Below are positions 9,125-18,182 of a DNA stretch of 64,000 bases, piece by piece. Position 1 is the first letter of the stretch. Every line of letters starts with the position of its first letter. The position numbers and the translations under genes are program-made. Source of the stretch: Alkalihalobacillus pseudalcaliphilus (GTDB lineage Bacteria > Bacillota > Bacilli > Bacillales > Bacillaceae_D); contig NZ_JAQQWS010000001.1 in assembly GCF_028610675.1 (NCBI RefSeq), forward strand, positions 310,001 through 374,000, written 5' to 3'. The notes under the pieces are model-generated. The model saw only the letters and a list, made by a program, of their open reading frames with translations. It was not told the DNA's origin and made no database searches.

Positions 9125-10438
9125 ATGACGAAGCCAGTTGTGGCTATTGTAGGTCGTCCGAATGTCGGGAAATCAACGATATTTAACCGAATTGTCGGAG
9201 AAAGAATTGCCATTGTAGAAGATATGCCTGGTGTAACAAGAGACAGGCTTTATAGTAAAGGGGAATGGTTAAATCGAGATTTTAACCTCATTGATACTGG
9301 TGGTATTGAACTAGGTGACGAACCTCTACTTGTGCAAATGAGAGAACAAGCAGAACTTGCGATTAAAGAAGCTGAAGTAATTATTTTTATTGTGAATGGT
9401 AAAGAAGGGATAACAGCAGCTGATCAAGAGGTTGCGAAGCTGTTATTCCGGTCAAAAAAACCAGTTATTTTAGGCGTTAATAAAATTGATAACCCGCAAA
9501 TGCGTGAAGAGTTATATGAGTTTTACTCTTTAGGTATTGGCGAACCATACCCTATTTCAGGTGCTCATGGATTAGGACTTGGCGATTTATTAGATGCTGT
9601 AGTTGAGCATTTCCCACCGGATGAAGAAGAGGTTTACGATGAAGAAACGATCCGTATTTCTTTAATCGGCCGTCCGAATGTTGGAAAGTCATCCCTTGTG
9701 AATGCTTTACTCGGGGAAGATCGGGTAATTGTTTCTAATATTCCTGGAACGACACGTGATGCTATCGATACACCTTTTACAAAAGATGATCAGAAATACG
9801 TATTGATTGACACTGCAGGAATGCGTAAGCGTGGTAAAGTGTATGAGGCAACTGAAAAATATAGTGTTCTACGCTCGCTTAAAGCAATTGAACGTTCTAA
9901 AGTTGTATTAATTGTCATTAATGCAGAAGAAGGAATTATTGAACAGGATAAAAAAATTGCCGGTTATGCGCATGAAGCAGGAAGAGCCGTCATTATTGTC
10001 GTTAATAAGTGGGATACCGTTGTGAAAGATGATAAGACGATGAAAAACTTCGAACAAAAAATTAGAGATGAATTTTTGTTCCTAAGTTATGCACCTGTGT
10101 TATTTTTGTCTGCAAAAACGAAGCAACGCTTACAATTTGTTTTACCAAAAGTAAATGAAGTGGCCGAAAATCACACACTTCGAGTACCGACACATGTGTT
10201 AAATGATGTTGTCATGGATGCGGTGGCGATGAATCCGACACCAACCGATAAAGGGAAGCGTCTACGAATTAATTATGTGACACAGGTGGCCGTTTCGCCG
10301 CCAACTTTTGTGTTTTTTGTCAATGAGCCAGAGTTAATGCATTTTTCTTATCAACGCTTTTTAGAAAACCGCTTACGTGCCACATTTGAATTTGAAGGAA
10401 CGCCAATCAAAATATTGACACGTAAAAAGAACGATTAA
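9125..10438 (+). CDS. der: Ribosome assembly GTPase Der (EngA)
   Basis: Essential GTPase with two tandem G domains, needed for maturation of the 50S subunit. In the 437-residue product the first G domain has GRPNVGKST at 10-18, DTGGIE and NKID; the second has GRPNVGKSS near 182, DTAGMRKRGK and NKWD. A C-terminal KH-like domain carries RLRINYVTQV and FFVNEPELMHFSYQRFLENR. I use ATG 9125 after AAGGAAGG because it gives the family start; an in-frame upstream ATG at 9068 adds 19 residues with no support. Confidence 0.96.
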   Translation: MTKPVVAIVGRPNVGKSTIFNRIVGERIAIVEDMPGVTRDRLYSKGEWLNRDFNLIDTGGIELGDEPLLVQMREQAELAIKEAEVIIFIVNGKEGITAADQEVAKLLFRSKKPVILGVNKIDNPQMREELYEFYSLGIGEPYPISGAHGLGLGDLLDAVVEHFPPDEEEVYDEETIRISLIGRPNVGKSSLVNALLGEDRVIVSNIPGTTRDAIDTPFTKDDQKYVLIDTAGMRKRGKVYEATEKYSVLRSLKAIERSKVVLIVINAEEGIIEQDKKIAGYAHEAGRAVIIVVNKWDTVVKDDKTMKNFEQKIRDEFLFLSYAPVLFLSAKTKQRLQFVLPKVNEVAENHTLRVPTHVLNDVVMDAVAMNPTPTDKGKRLRINYVTQVAVSPPTFVFFVNEPELMHFSYQRFLENRLRATFEFEGTPIKILTRKKND

Positions 10439-10456
10439 CTTATTTTGGGGGAGAAT

Positions 10457-11092
10457 ATGGAGGGTATCTTATTAGTCTTACTCATTATTATCAGTTATTT
10501 ATTAGGGTCAATAAGTTTTAGTTATATTATTGCGCAAAAGATTAAAAAGGTGGATATCCGTCAGCATGGAAGTGGAAATGCTGGAGCAACAAATACTTTA
10601 AGAGTGTTAGGGTTAGGGCCAGCCTTAGCTGTTTTAGCATTGGATGTATTTAAGGGCGTAGTTGTTGTATGGTTAGGCTTTTGGATAGCTGGTACTGAGC
10701 TTGGTTGGTCAGCATGGTTTCCGGTGGCAGCTGGTTTAGCGGCAATTATAGGCCATAATTGGCCGATTTATTATCGCTTTAAAGGTGGTAAAGGTGTGGC
10801 AACCACGATAGGTGTGTTAGCAACACTTGTTTTTTGGCCAGCATTAATAGCTGGAATTATTGCGATTATCAGCATTGTATTTACAAGGTATGTATCCTTA
10901 GGATCCTTATTATTCATGCTTTTAACACCAGTATCGACCTTTCTTTTGTTACCGTATATAGAGTATCCTCACGTATTTATTTATTTAACCTTAGTTGTTG
11001 CTGTTCTTTCCGTTTGGAGACACAGAACGAATGTTTTACGAATTTTTAACGGAACTGAAAGTAAGATAGGTCAAAAAAGTTCAGCAAGTTGA
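10457..11092 (+). CDS. plsY: Acyl-phosphate:glycerol-3-phosphate acyltransferase
   Basis: Membrane enzyme that puts the first acyl chain on glycerol-3-phosphate, using acyl-phosphate. It is about 211 residues with several transmembrane segments. Its loops carry the family motifs GSGNAGATNTLRVLG (glycerol-phosphate region) and GHNWPIYYRFKGGKGVAT. The ATG at 10457 follows GGGGGAG; a TTG at 10445 is in frame. It sits directly before gpsA, whose product makes the glycerol-3-phosphate substrate. In B. subtilis plsY lies elsewhere, so this placement differs. Confidence 0.93.
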   Translation: MEGILLVLLIIISYLLGSISFSYIIAQKIKKVDIRQHGSGNAGATNTLRVLGLGPALAVLALDVFKGVVVVWLGFWIAGTELGWSAWFPVAAGLAAIIGHNWPIYYRFKGGKGVATTIGVLATLVFWPALIAGIIAIISIVFTRYVSLGSLLFMLLTPVSTFLLLPYIEYPHVFIYLTLVVAVLSVWRHRTNVLRIFNGTESKIGQKSSAS

Positions 11093-11139
11093 GAAGTGGA
11101 TGAAGTGCATCAGAGAAATGAAACGAGGAGATGATCAAT

Positions 11140-12183
11140 ATGTCAAAAGTTGCGGTAATTGGTGCTGGGAGCTGGGGTACAGCATTAGCCATCGTATTAG
11201 CAGATAATGGTCATGACGTAATGCTTTGGGCAAGAAGGCAGGAACAGATTGATGAGATCAATGAAAAACATACAAATCAACAATATTTACCTGAAATTGA
11301 ATTACCAAAATCCATTGTAGGTACAACCGATTTACGTGAAGCGGTTGCTGGTATGGAAGATATCGTTTTAGTCGTTCCAACGAAAGCCGTCCGTTCGACT
11401 GTTCAACAGTTAAGAGAGCTATTAACGACAAAAGCAACGATCGTCCATGCTAGTAAAGGGATTGAGCCTCAAACACATAAACGTATTTCTGAAATGATCG
11501 CTGAAGAAATGGCGGACTCTAATAAGTTAGCAGATATAGTTGTTTTGTCTGGGCCGAGTCATGCAGAGGAAGTGTGCTTACGACAGCCGACAACAGTCAC
11601 AAGCTCATCTTTAAACATTGAAGCGGCCAAAAGAGTGCAAGATCTTTTTATTAATCAAAATTTTAGAGTATATACAAATCCAGACTTAGTCGGTGTTGAG
11701 TTAGGTGGAGCTATTAAAAACATTATTGCTTTAACATGTGGTTTAACAAATGGACTAGGTTTTGGTGATAATACAAAAGCGGCGATTATGACACGTGGGC
11801 TTGCAGAAATGGCTAGGTTAGGTGTGGCACTAGGGGCAAAGCCACTAACTTTTTCTGGATTGTCTGGTCTAGGTGATTTAATTGTGACATGTACAAGTGT
11901 TCATTCACGAAATTGGCGTTGTGGTCATATGTTAGGTCAAGGTATGACCTTAGATGAGGTCTTAGAGAAAATGGGTATGGTTGTTGAAGGGGTAAGAACG
12001 ACCCAAGCGACCCATGAATTAGCAACAAAATTAAATGTAGAGATGCCAATCACAGCTGCTTTATTTAAGGTGTTATTTGAGAATGTAACGCCACAAGAAG
12101 CGGCTGAGGAGTTAATGGGCAGAGTCAAAAAGCATGAGGTTGAAGCAATTTCTAATTATACATTAACAGATAACGAGTACTAA
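11140..12183 (+). CDS. gpsA: Glycerol-3-phosphate dehydrogenase (NAD(P)+)
   Basis: Reduces dihydroxyacetone phosphate to sn-glycerol-3-phosphate for phospholipid synthesis. The 347 residues include the Rossmann motif GAGSWGTALA at 8-17, SKGIEP, SGPSHAEEV, the catalytic-lysine region GGAIKNIIAL and NGLGFGDNTKAA. ATG 11140 is preferred over in-frame ATG 11131 because GAGGAG then lies nine bases upstream. It is downstream of plsY in what looks like one lipid unit. Confidence 0.96.
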   Translation: MSKVAVIGAGSWGTALAIVLADNGHDVMLWARRQEQIDEINEKHTNQQYLPEIELPKSIVGTTDLREAVAGMEDIVLVVPTKAVRSTVQQLRELLTTKATIVHASKGIEPQTHKRISEMIAEEMADSNKLADIVVLSGPSHAEEVCLRQPTTVTSSSLNIEAAKRVQDLFINQNFRVYTNPDLVGVELGGAIKNIIALTCGLTNGLGFGDNTKAAIMTRGLAEMARLGVALGAKPLTFSGLSGLGDLIVTCTSVHSRNWRCGHMLGQGMTLDEVLEKMGMVVEGVRTTQATHELATKLNVEMPITAALFKVLFENVTPQEAAEELMGRVKKHEVEAISNYTLTDNEY

Positions 12184-12257
12184 ATAGTTAGGATGTGCAC
12201 CTTCACTAGATATTTGCATAGGATAGGATTGACACTATGTATGAAGGAGGTCGCGCA

Positions 12258-12524
12258 ATGTTTCAAAAGAATGATCCTTCGTTTATGGACAATGTCCAAA
12301 AGAAAACGAATGTAAGACCTGACCAATTATTTAAATTGGCGAATTCAGTTAGTCATGCAAATCTTCAAGATGAAGCAACGGTTAGGCAGCTAATTAGTCA
12401 AGTTGCTAAAATTGCAAACAAACCGGTTTCAAAGGAAAAAGAAGACCAGCTTGTGCAAGCGATATTGCAGAATAATGTTCCAACTGATTTCTCTTCTCTT
12501 GCAAAAATGTTCAATAAAAAATAG
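12258..12524 (+). CDS. SpoVIF-family small sporulation protein
   Basis: A soluble 88-residue protein of the stage VI sporulation protein F type. It contains the family-like core FKLANSVSHANLQDEATVRQ followed by KIANKPVSKEKEDQ and the ending NNVPTDFSSLAKMF. The ATG at 12258 follows a strong AAGGAGGTCG; an in-frame ATG at 12237 overlaps that site and is less likely. Members are linked to spore maturation and coat assembly in Bacillus; the exact role here is inferred. Confidence 0.8.
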   Translation: MFQKNDPSFMDNVQKKTNVRPDQLFKLANSVSHANLQDEATVRQLISQVAKIANKPVSKEKEDQLVQAILQNNVPTDFSSLAKMFNKK

Positions 12525-12628
12525 GTGTCTCTTAATAGGCAGATGCTGAACGCAACTTCATCGGAGTTGCATATACTTTAAAGAACGAACATTATAAATA
12601 GGGCTTTATTCTCGAAGGGTTTAGTTAC

Positions 12629-12664
12629 GTTGAAGAAGTGTGCCCCGCTTCTTCAACTTTTTTA
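12629..12664 (+). terminator. Terminator after spoVIF
   Basis: GTTGAAGAAG (12629-12638) pairs with CTTCTTCAAC (12648-12657), followed by TTTTTTATTTTG. A weaker hairpin GCAACT/AGTTGC lies upstream at about 12552-12570. Confidence 0.82.
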
Positions 12665-12790
12665 TTTTGTTTAAAAGTTGTACATATCGTCGATAGTTTC
12701 TGCTGTGCATTAAGTCTTTATGCATGTCACAAAATTGTCGTATTATTGGTAGACAAGCTTTTATTCCGTTTATCTTTATGACTCTTTGTA

Positions 12791-12799
12791 TGCTATAAT
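12791..12799 (+). promoter_or_regulatory. Extended -10 promoter for yphE
   Basis: TGCTATAAT, a consensus extended -10, 38 bases before the yphE start. No good -35 is visible. Confidence 0.5.
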
Positions 12800-12836
12800 T
12801 TATTTGGTCATATTTTGATTGAGGAGGTTTTTTGGC

Positions 12837-13043
12837 ATGTCTCAAGCAATGCTGAATATGTATGTTTCTTTTTTTGCGATGATACTTATGTTTATATCAG
12901 TCGTGACAGCTCTAGTTAGTCGAACAAAATTAAAAGGTTTTATTCAAAAGGTAGTTCTTACTTTCTCCTTTATTTGTTTATGTGTATCGGGTTTAATCGT
13001 CTTTATTATTGTGTTTGGTGGACCAACTGCGATAGCAGACTAA
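12837..13043 (+). CDS. yphE: DUF2768-type small membrane protein (YphE-like)
   Basis: A 68-residue protein with two membrane helices: one around residues 9-28 (YVSFFAMILMFISVVTALV) and one around 40-61 (VVLTFSFICLCVSGLIVFII). The family assignment is from length, layout and position before yphF; its function is unknown. GAGGAGG lies nine bases before the ATG. yphF follows, and the two may share the promoter at 12791. Confidence 0.72.
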   Translation: MSQAMLNMYVSFFAMILMFISVVTALVSRTKLKGFIQKVVLTFSFICLCVSGLIVFIIVFGGPTAIAD

Positions 13044-13076
13044 AACATTTTGAGGAATAAAGTTAGGCGGGATCAA

Positions 13077-13802
13077 ATGAAAAAAGGTTTAATGCTTACT
13101 TGTATACTTATATTAGCTACATACCTAACAGGGTGTTTTTATCCTGATGAAAATAGAGTGGAAAATCAATTAAGTTATCCTGATCAACTTGATGCGGTTA
13201 GAATGGCTGCAGAAAGGTTTCAAGAAGATAGTGGGGTTCTTCCCATTCGGACATTTGACGAAGGAACCCCACAATTTCAACGTTATATAATTGATTTTAA
13301 TCAACTAGTTCCAAGGTATTTACAGCAAGCTCCTGCTACGGCATTTGAAAATGGAGGCGTTTATCAATATGCGCTGTGGAACGTCGAGGATGAGATTGAG
13401 GCTCGCGTTATTGATTTAAGGACGATGCGAGAAATTCAAGAATTTCAATCGAAAGTTAACGATTATATGCGTGAACATACGTATCCACCTGTTGCAGAAA
13501 TTCTCGATCAAGGTTTATTCAAGCTAGACTATGAAAAATTAGGATTTACGAGTGAACCACATGTGCAAAGTCCATATTATGATACGTTTTTACCATTATT
13601 AATACTGAATAGCGGAGAAATTGTTATTGACTATCGGATTGATTTAAATATGGCCTTAAATGAATTTGAACACGATTTCTCTGAAGGTGAAGACATTCGT
13701 TCTATTCTAGTAGAAAATACGTATTTTTTACCGAATCGTTCCATTCCATATTCGTTAGATGAAAATGGCGAACCGCAATATGATATGAGCTTAGAACGCT
13801 AG
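13077..13802 (+). CDS. yphF: Lipoprotein YphF
   Basis: About 241 residues with a lipoprotein signal: basic start MKKGLM, hydrophobic core and lipobox LTGC (Cys near 20), so the mature protein is probably membrane-anchored outside the cell. The remainder is soluble with no recognised catalytic motif. Position after yphE and before spoIVA matches YphF of B. subtilis. ATG 13077 has AGGCGGG just upstream; a TTG at 13050 is in frame but would push the signal peptide inward. Confidence 0.82.
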   Translation: MKKGLMLTCILILATYLTGCFYPDENRVENQLSYPDQLDAVRMAAERFQEDSGVLPIRTFDEGTPQFQRYIIDFNQLVPRYLQQAPATAFENGGVYQYALWNVEDEIEARVIDLRTMREIQEFQSKVNDYMREHTYPPVAEILDQGLFKLDYEKLGFTSEPHVQSPYYDTFLPLLILNSGEIVIDYRIDLNMALNEFEHDFSEGEDIRSILVENTYFLPNRSIPYSLDENGEPQYDMSLER

Positions 13803-13892
13803 CTTTAGGAAGTATGAGTAATCGAGGCTAATACTTACTAGTAAAAAAAGAATAACAATTCATGTTATGAAAGACTAAAAAAATGGTCTATT

Positions 13893-13936
13893 GCTCCTTA
13901 CCAATTGATATATATAGGATTGGAAGGGGCTTTTTT
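13893..13936 (+). terminator. Terminator after yphF
   Basis: GCTCCTTACCAAT (13893-13905) pairs imperfectly with ATTGGAAGGGGC (13919-13930), followed by six T. Confidence 0.7.
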
Positions 13937-13999
13937 GTGCCAATTCTTCGGCATCCCCTTTTCGGCAAAAAGTAAATGAATGTTTCGATTGAAACGTTT

Positions 14000-14030
14000 G
14001 TCATATCTCGTAGGACAACATCATAGAATG
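14000..14030 (+). promoter_or_regulatory. Probable sigma-E promoter for spoIVA
   Basis: GTCATATCT (14000-14008) and CATAGAATG (14022-14030) with a 13-base spacer resemble the mother-cell sigma-E pattern (ATATT-like -35, CATACAAT-like -10). spoIVA is a known sigma-E gene. The element is 66 bases before the start codon. Confidence 0.55.
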
Positions 14031-14095
14031 ATAGTGTCCAAAGATTAGACGGAATCGATACATTTCAAATCCTTACATGATCGGGAGGGGATCAA

Positions 14096-15574
14096 GTGGA
14101 AAAGATTGATATTTTTAAAGATATTGCCGAAAGAACAGGCGGTGATATCTATCTTGGAGTAGTAGGGGCAGTTAGGACGGGGAAATCGACATTTATTAAA
14201 AAATTTATGGAGCTCGTCGTACTCCCGAACATTACTAATGAGTCTGAGAAAGTAAGAGCACAGGATGAGCTACCACAAAGTGCAGCAGGAAAAACCATCA
14301 TGACAACAGAACCGAAGTTTGTTCCAAATCAAGCGGTATCGATTCACGTGGACGATGGACTTGATGTGAACATTAGGCTCGTTGATTGTGTGGGATATGC
14401 GGTTCCAGGAGCTAAAGGGTATGAAGATGAAAATGGCCCAAGGATGATTAATACACCATGGTATGAGGAGCCAATTCCGTTTCAAGAAGCGGCTGAAATA
14501 GGAACACGAAAGGTCATTCAAGAGCATTCAACACTTGGTGTTGTGATCACAACGGATGGATCGATAGGAGATATCCCACGATATGATTACATTGAATCTG
14601 AAACGAGAGTTATAGAAGAATTAAAAGAAGTTGGTAAGCCTTTTATTATGATTGTAAATAGTGTGAGACCGTTTCACCCTGATACAGAACAATTACGTCG
14701 TGGATTAGCTGAAGAACATGACATTCCGGTTCTTTCGATGAGTATTGAAAGTATGACCGATCAAGATATTAATAATGTATTAAGGGAAGTATTATTTGAG
14801 TTTCCTGTACATGAAGTCAATGTGAACTTGCCTAGCTGGGTGATGGTCTTACATGAGGAGCATTGGTTAAGACAAAGTTATGAAGAATCAGTGAGAGAAA
14901 CAGTTAATGATATAAAACGATTACGTGATGTAGACCGGGTTGTTGGTCAATTTTCGGAGTTCGAATTTATTGATGATGCGAGGCTTGCTGGCATTGAAAT
15001 GGGCCACGGTATCGCTGAAATTGATTTATATGCCCCGGATGATTTATATGACCAAGTTTTGAAGGAAGTTGTCGGAGTTGAGATTCGTGGAAAAGACCAC
15101 CTGCTTCAATTGATGCAAGAATTTGCTCATGCTAAGTCCGAATATGATCAAGTCTCCGAAGCACTTAGAATGGTCAAACAAACGGGTTATGGAATTGCAG
15201 CGCCTGCCTTGTCAGATATGAGCTTAGATGAGCCAGAAATTATTCGTCAGGGAGCACGATTTGGTGTACGTTTAAAAGCAGTTGCACCATCTATTCATAT
15301 GATTAAAGTCGATGTTGAGTCAGAATTTGCTCCGATAATTGGTACGGAAAAACAAAGTGAAGAGTTAGTTCGTTATCTGATGCAGGACTTTGAGGAAAAC
15401 CCATTATCAATTTGGAACTCTGACATTTTTGGACGTTCCCTTAATTCTATTGTTCGTGAAGGAATATCAGCTAAATTATCGTTAATGCCAGAAAATGCAC
15501 GTTACAAATTAAAAGAAACACTTGAGCGAATTATTAATGAAGGTTCTGGAGGGTTAATCGCGATTATTCTTTAA
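14096..15574 (+). CDS. spoIVA: Spore coat morphogenetic ATPase SpoIVA
   Basis: Forms the basement layer of the spore coat around the forespore by ATP-driven polymerisation. At 492 residues it equals the remembered length of the B. subtilis protein. The P-loop GAVRTGKST is at 24-32 and the conserved C-terminus ends GGLIAIIL, the part known to contact SpoVM and the forespore membrane. The start is GTG after GGGAGGGG. It is monocistronic, between terminators at 13893 and 15604. Confidence 0.97.
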   Translation: MEKIDIFKDIAERTGGDIYLGVVGAVRTGKSTFIKKFMELVVLPNITNESEKVRAQDELPQSAAGKTIMTTEPKFVPNQAVSIHVDDGLDVNIRLVDCVGYAVPGAKGYEDENGPRMINTPWYEEPIPFQEAAEIGTRKVIQEHSTLGVVITTDGSIGDIPRYDYIESETRVIEELKEVGKPFIMIVNSVRPFHPDTEQLRRGLAEEHDIPVLSMSIESMTDQDINNVLREVLFEFPVHEVNVNLPSWVMVLHEEHWLRQSYEESVRETVNDIKRLRDVDRVVGQFSEFEFIDDARLAGIEMGHGIAEIDLYAPDDLYDQVLKEVVGVEIRGKDHLLQLMQEFAHAKSEYDQVSEALRMVKQTGYGIAAPALSDMSLDEPEIIRQGARFGVRLKAVAPSIHMIKVDVESEFAPIIGTEKQSEELVRYLMQDFEENPLSIWNSDIFGRSLNSIVREGISAKLSLMPENARYKLKETLERIINEGSGGLIAIIL

Positions 15575-15603
15575 TTGTAGTGTGCAAAGCCTGCTTAAAT
15601 GGA

Positions 15604-15644
15604 GAGGAATTCCGTTAATTAAGGAATTCCTCTTTGCGTTTTTT
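15604..15644 (+). terminator. Terminator after spoIVA
   Basis: A perfect 10-bp stem, GAGGAATTCC (15604-15613) with GGAATTCCTC (15623-15632), followed by TTTGCGTTTTTT. Confidence 0.78.
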
Positions 15645-15714
15645 GAAAAAAGTATGCTAATATTTAATTATGTCATCCTTTATGACAAGAACTGGATAAA
15701 TGGAGGCAAAGACG

Positions 15715-16281
15715 TTGCAATCAGTAGATCATGAGAAAATCAAACAAGCCGTCACGATGATATTAGAAGCGATCGGTGAAGATCCTAGTCGTGAAGGATT
15801 AGAGGATACACCAAAAAGAGTCGCAAAAATGTACGCAGAAGTTTTTCAAGGGTTAAATGAAGATCCGAAAGAGCACTTTCAAACGGTTTTTGGAGAAGAA
15901 CACGAGGAATTAGTACTTGTTAAAGACATTCCTTTCTTTTCGATGTGTGAACATCATTTAGTTCCATTTTTCGGACATGCCCATATTGGGTACATACCTA
16001 GAGGTGGGAAGGTAACAGGCTTGAGTAAACTAGCTCGAGCGGTTGAAGCTGTAGCTAAAAGACCTCAATTACAAGAACGCATTACAGCAACGATTGCCGA
16101 TTCAATGGTGGAATCATTAGAGGCACATGGTGTGATCGTTGTTGTAGAAGCTGAACATATGTGTATGACGATGCGTGGTGTTAAGAAACCAGGTGCAAAA
16201 ACCATTACTACGGCCGTTCGGGGACGTTATGCCGAGGATGCCACATTACGTGCAGAGGCAATTAGCTTAATCAAAAGTTGA
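15715..16281 (+). CDS. folE: GTP cyclohydrolase I
   Basis: First enzyme of folate synthesis, converting GTP to 7,8-dihydroneopterin triphosphate. Counted from the start used here, it has 188 residues. The zinc ligands are in SMCEHHLVPF (C78, H81) and EAEHMCMTMRG, with PRGGKVTGLSKLAR between. I place the start at TTG 15715, with TGGAGG eight bases upstream; this aligns with the short N-terminus of Bacillus FolE, while ATG 15700 overlaps the ribosome binding site. mtrB follows, the classical folE-mtrB pair (mtrA-mtrB). hbs, usually between spoIVA and folE, is absent. Confidence 0.95.
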   Translation: MQSVDHEKIKQAVTMILEAIGEDPSREGLEDTPKRVAKMYAEVFQGLNEDPKEHFQTVFGEEHEELVLVKDIPFFSMCEHHLVPFFGHAHIGYIPRGGKVTGLSKLARAVEAVAKRPQLQERITATIADSMVESLEAHGVIVVVEAEHMCMTMRGVKKPGAKTITTAVRGRYAEDATLRAEAISLIKS

Positions 16282-16308
16282 GTAGGTTGAGAGAAGGAGA
16301 GCGAAGAA

Positions 16309-16527
16309 ATGGCGAACCAAAATGAAAGCATTGTAATTAAAGCAAAAGAAAATGGTGTTAATGTTATTGGATTAACAAGAGGCTCTGATACACGCTTTCA
16401 TCATTCCGAGAAGCTAGATAAGGGCGAGGTCATGATTGCCCAATTTACCGAGCATACTTCAGCTATTAAAGTGAGAGGCAAGGCTATTATTCAAACGATA
16501 CACGGAACGATTGATACGGAAGATTGA
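16309..16527 (+). CDS. mtrB: Tryptophan RNA-binding attenuation protein (TRAP)
   Basis: Binds tryptophan and forms an 11-subunit ring that wraps GAG/UAG-repeat RNA, stopping trp operon expression when tryptophan is plentiful. The 72 residues contain the conserved NVIGLTRGSDTRFHHSEK, AQFTEHTSAIKVRGKA core, with the lysines and arginine known to contact RNA (KLDKGE and KVRGK). Its evident target, an array of GAG/UAG triplets, lies at 27093-27221 before trpE. GAGAAGGAGAG precedes the ATG. Confidence 0.97.
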   Translation: MANQNESIVIKAKENGVNVIGLTRGSDTRFHHSEKLDKGEVMIAQFTEHTSAIKVRGKAIIQTIHGTIDTED

Positions 16528-16550
16528 AGCGGGGATCCCCCTGCTTTTTT
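16528..16550 (+). terminator. Terminator after mtrB
   Basis: AGCGGGG (16528-16534) pairs with CCCCTGCT nearby, followed by six T. Confidence 0.7.
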
Positions 16551-16606
16551 CTATTCTATCGTTTTAGGAAGAATGAGTGAATTAATTAGTCCAAGCAACG
16601 AAGTTA

Positions 16607-16615
16607 TGCTATAAT
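16607..16615 (+). promoter_or_regulatory. Extended -10 promoter for the hepS cluster
   Basis: TGCTATAAT, a consensus extended -10, 69 bases upstream of hepS; the -35 is weak. Confidence 0.5.
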
Positions 16616-16683
16616 AGAATGCGGTTTAATGTGTATCTAACGCGATGATAGAAAATGTAGTGATGTGATTTGGGGGCCTATTA

Positions 16684-17454
16684 ATGGTTAGTACAGAAGA
16701 GCTAAATATACAAGTAGAGACAATATCAAGTCGATTTTATAAGCTAATTGAACATACATATTTACAGCAACATATAAACAGTCCCGTCATTGATACGGAT
16801 AAAGTGTCATTTCTTTATGCGATGTTATCTAAACACCTTTCGAGTCAAGATAGTCAATCTCTTATATTGTCTGCCATATTACTTCAATCTGCTCTAGATG
16901 TACATGAAGAGGTATCATTAGAGAAACTTGAGGCAGAGCATGCAAAAAAAGAGCGACAGCTAACGGTTTTAGCGGGTGATTACTATAGTAGCCTCTATTA
17001 TTATCTACTTGCCCAGCTAAAAAGCCCGGAAATGATTCGAATATTTAGTCGTTCAATTCAAGAAATCAATGAGTCGAAGATGAATGTGTATCCATCTAAT
17101 CTAAACCAGTCAACTATTCAAATCGATGAAGTTATGATTATCGAATCAAAGCTTTTGCAAAATATATCCTCTTACTTTAAGGAGGACAATTGGACACGAT
17201 TATTCAGACACTTTTTCTTATTGAAAAGATTAAGGCTTAACAGTGAGCGTATTACAAACGGAAAGAATATAACTCTGACGAATGCTCGTTTTGACAAAGA
17301 AGAGCAATTAGAGGCAAAGTGTGAATGGCTTAAAGATAAAGTCATCGAAATCGCTTCCACTATTCAAGGCTTTGATTCGTTTATCATCGAACGATTAGAG
17401 AACATGCTAAAGATAGCGACACCTAAGAACGATGAAAGAAAGGTGAGAGAATGA
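16684..17454 (+). CDS. hepS: Heptaprenyl diphosphate synthase component I
   Basis: Small, non-catalytic-looking subunit of the two-component synthase that makes the C35 side chain of menaquinone-7. The 256-residue, largely helical protein lacks DDxxD motifs, as expected for component I. The assignment rests on this pattern and on position directly before menG and in the same cluster as hepT. Its TGA overlaps the menG ATG (ATGA). Confidence 0.88.
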   Translation: MVSTEELNIQVETISSRFYKLIEHTYLQQHINSPVIDTDKVSFLYAMLSKHLSSQDSQSLILSAILLQSALDVHEEVSLEKLEAEHAKKERQLTVLAGDYYSSLYYYLLAQLKSPEMIRIFSRSIQEINESKMNVYPSNLNQSTIQIDEVMIIESKLLQNISSYFKEDNWTRLFRHFFLLKRLRLNSERITNGKNITLTNARFDKEEQLEAKCEWLKDKVIEIASTIQGFDSFIIERLENMLKIATPKNDERKVRE

Positions 17455-18161
17455 CACAGTCAAAAGAGGAACGTGTACATCAAGTATTTGAAACGATTTA
17501 TAAACGATACGATGTCATGAATTCAGTCATAAGCTTTCAACGCCATAAATCTTGGAGAAAAGATACGATGAAGCGTATGGCAGTAAAGGAAGGTCAATCC
17601 GCACTAGATGTTTGTTGTGGAACGGGCGATTGGACCATTGCCCTTGCACAAGCAGTTGGTCCAAAAGGGCGTGTGGAAGGTTTAGACTTTAGTCAGAATA
17701 TGTTAAAGGTAGGTCAAGAGAAGGTGGATCATCACCAATTGGACCAGGTCCGTTTAGTACATGGAAATGCCATGGAGCTCCCTTACGAAGATGATTCATT
17801 TGATTATGTAACGATAGGATTTGGCCTACGTAATGTTCCTGATTATAAGCAGGTTCTTAGTGAAATGTATCGAGTTGTAAAGCCAGGTGGGCAGGTAGTT
17901 TGTTTGGAAACATCACAACCGACCATTCCAGGGTTTAAACAACTTTACTTTTTCTATTTTGGAAAGATCATGCCGTTATTTGGTAAATTATTTGCGAAAA
18001 GTTATCAGGAATATTCTTGGTTAAATGAGTCTACACAACATTTTCCTGGTAGGGAAGAACTTAAGAATTTGTTCCAAGAGGTTGGATTTGGTTCCGTTGA
18101 TGTGAAAGCTTTCACAGGTGGAGTTGCGGCCATGCATTTAGGAGTTAAACCAACGAAGTAA
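17451..18161 (+). CDS. menG: Demethylmenaquinone methyltransferase
   Basis: Last step of menaquinone synthesis, methylating demethylmenaquinone with AdoMet. The 236 residues have YDVMNSVISFQRHKSWR near the N-terminus, AdoMet motif I LDVCCGTGDW near 52-61, GLDFSQNML and the UbiE/MenG block TIGFGLRNVPD. It overlaps hepS by four bases. The three genes that follow (ubiA, ubiX, mqnA types) are not present at this point in B. subtilis. Confidence 0.95.
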   Translation: MTQSKEERVHQVFETIYKRYDVMNSVISFQRHKSWRKDTMKRMAVKEGQSALDVCCGTGDWTIALAQAVGPKGRVEGLDFSQNMLKVGQEKVDHHQLDQVRLVHGNAMELPYEDDSFDYVTIGFGLRNVPDYKQVLSEMYRVVKPGGQVVCLETSQPTIPGFKQLYFFYFGKIMPLFGKLFAKSYQEYSWLNESTQHFPGREELKNLFQEVGFGSVDVKAFTGGVAAMHLGVKPTK

Positions 18162-18182
18162 AACTAGAATTGGGGAATTAGT

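Noticed and set aside
12621..12845. 74-codon - strand frame between spoVIF and yphE
   Set aside because: The product looks fairly natural, but the start is TTG without a ribosome binding site inside yphE, and its end overlaps the spoVIF terminator stem while no - strand T run follows.
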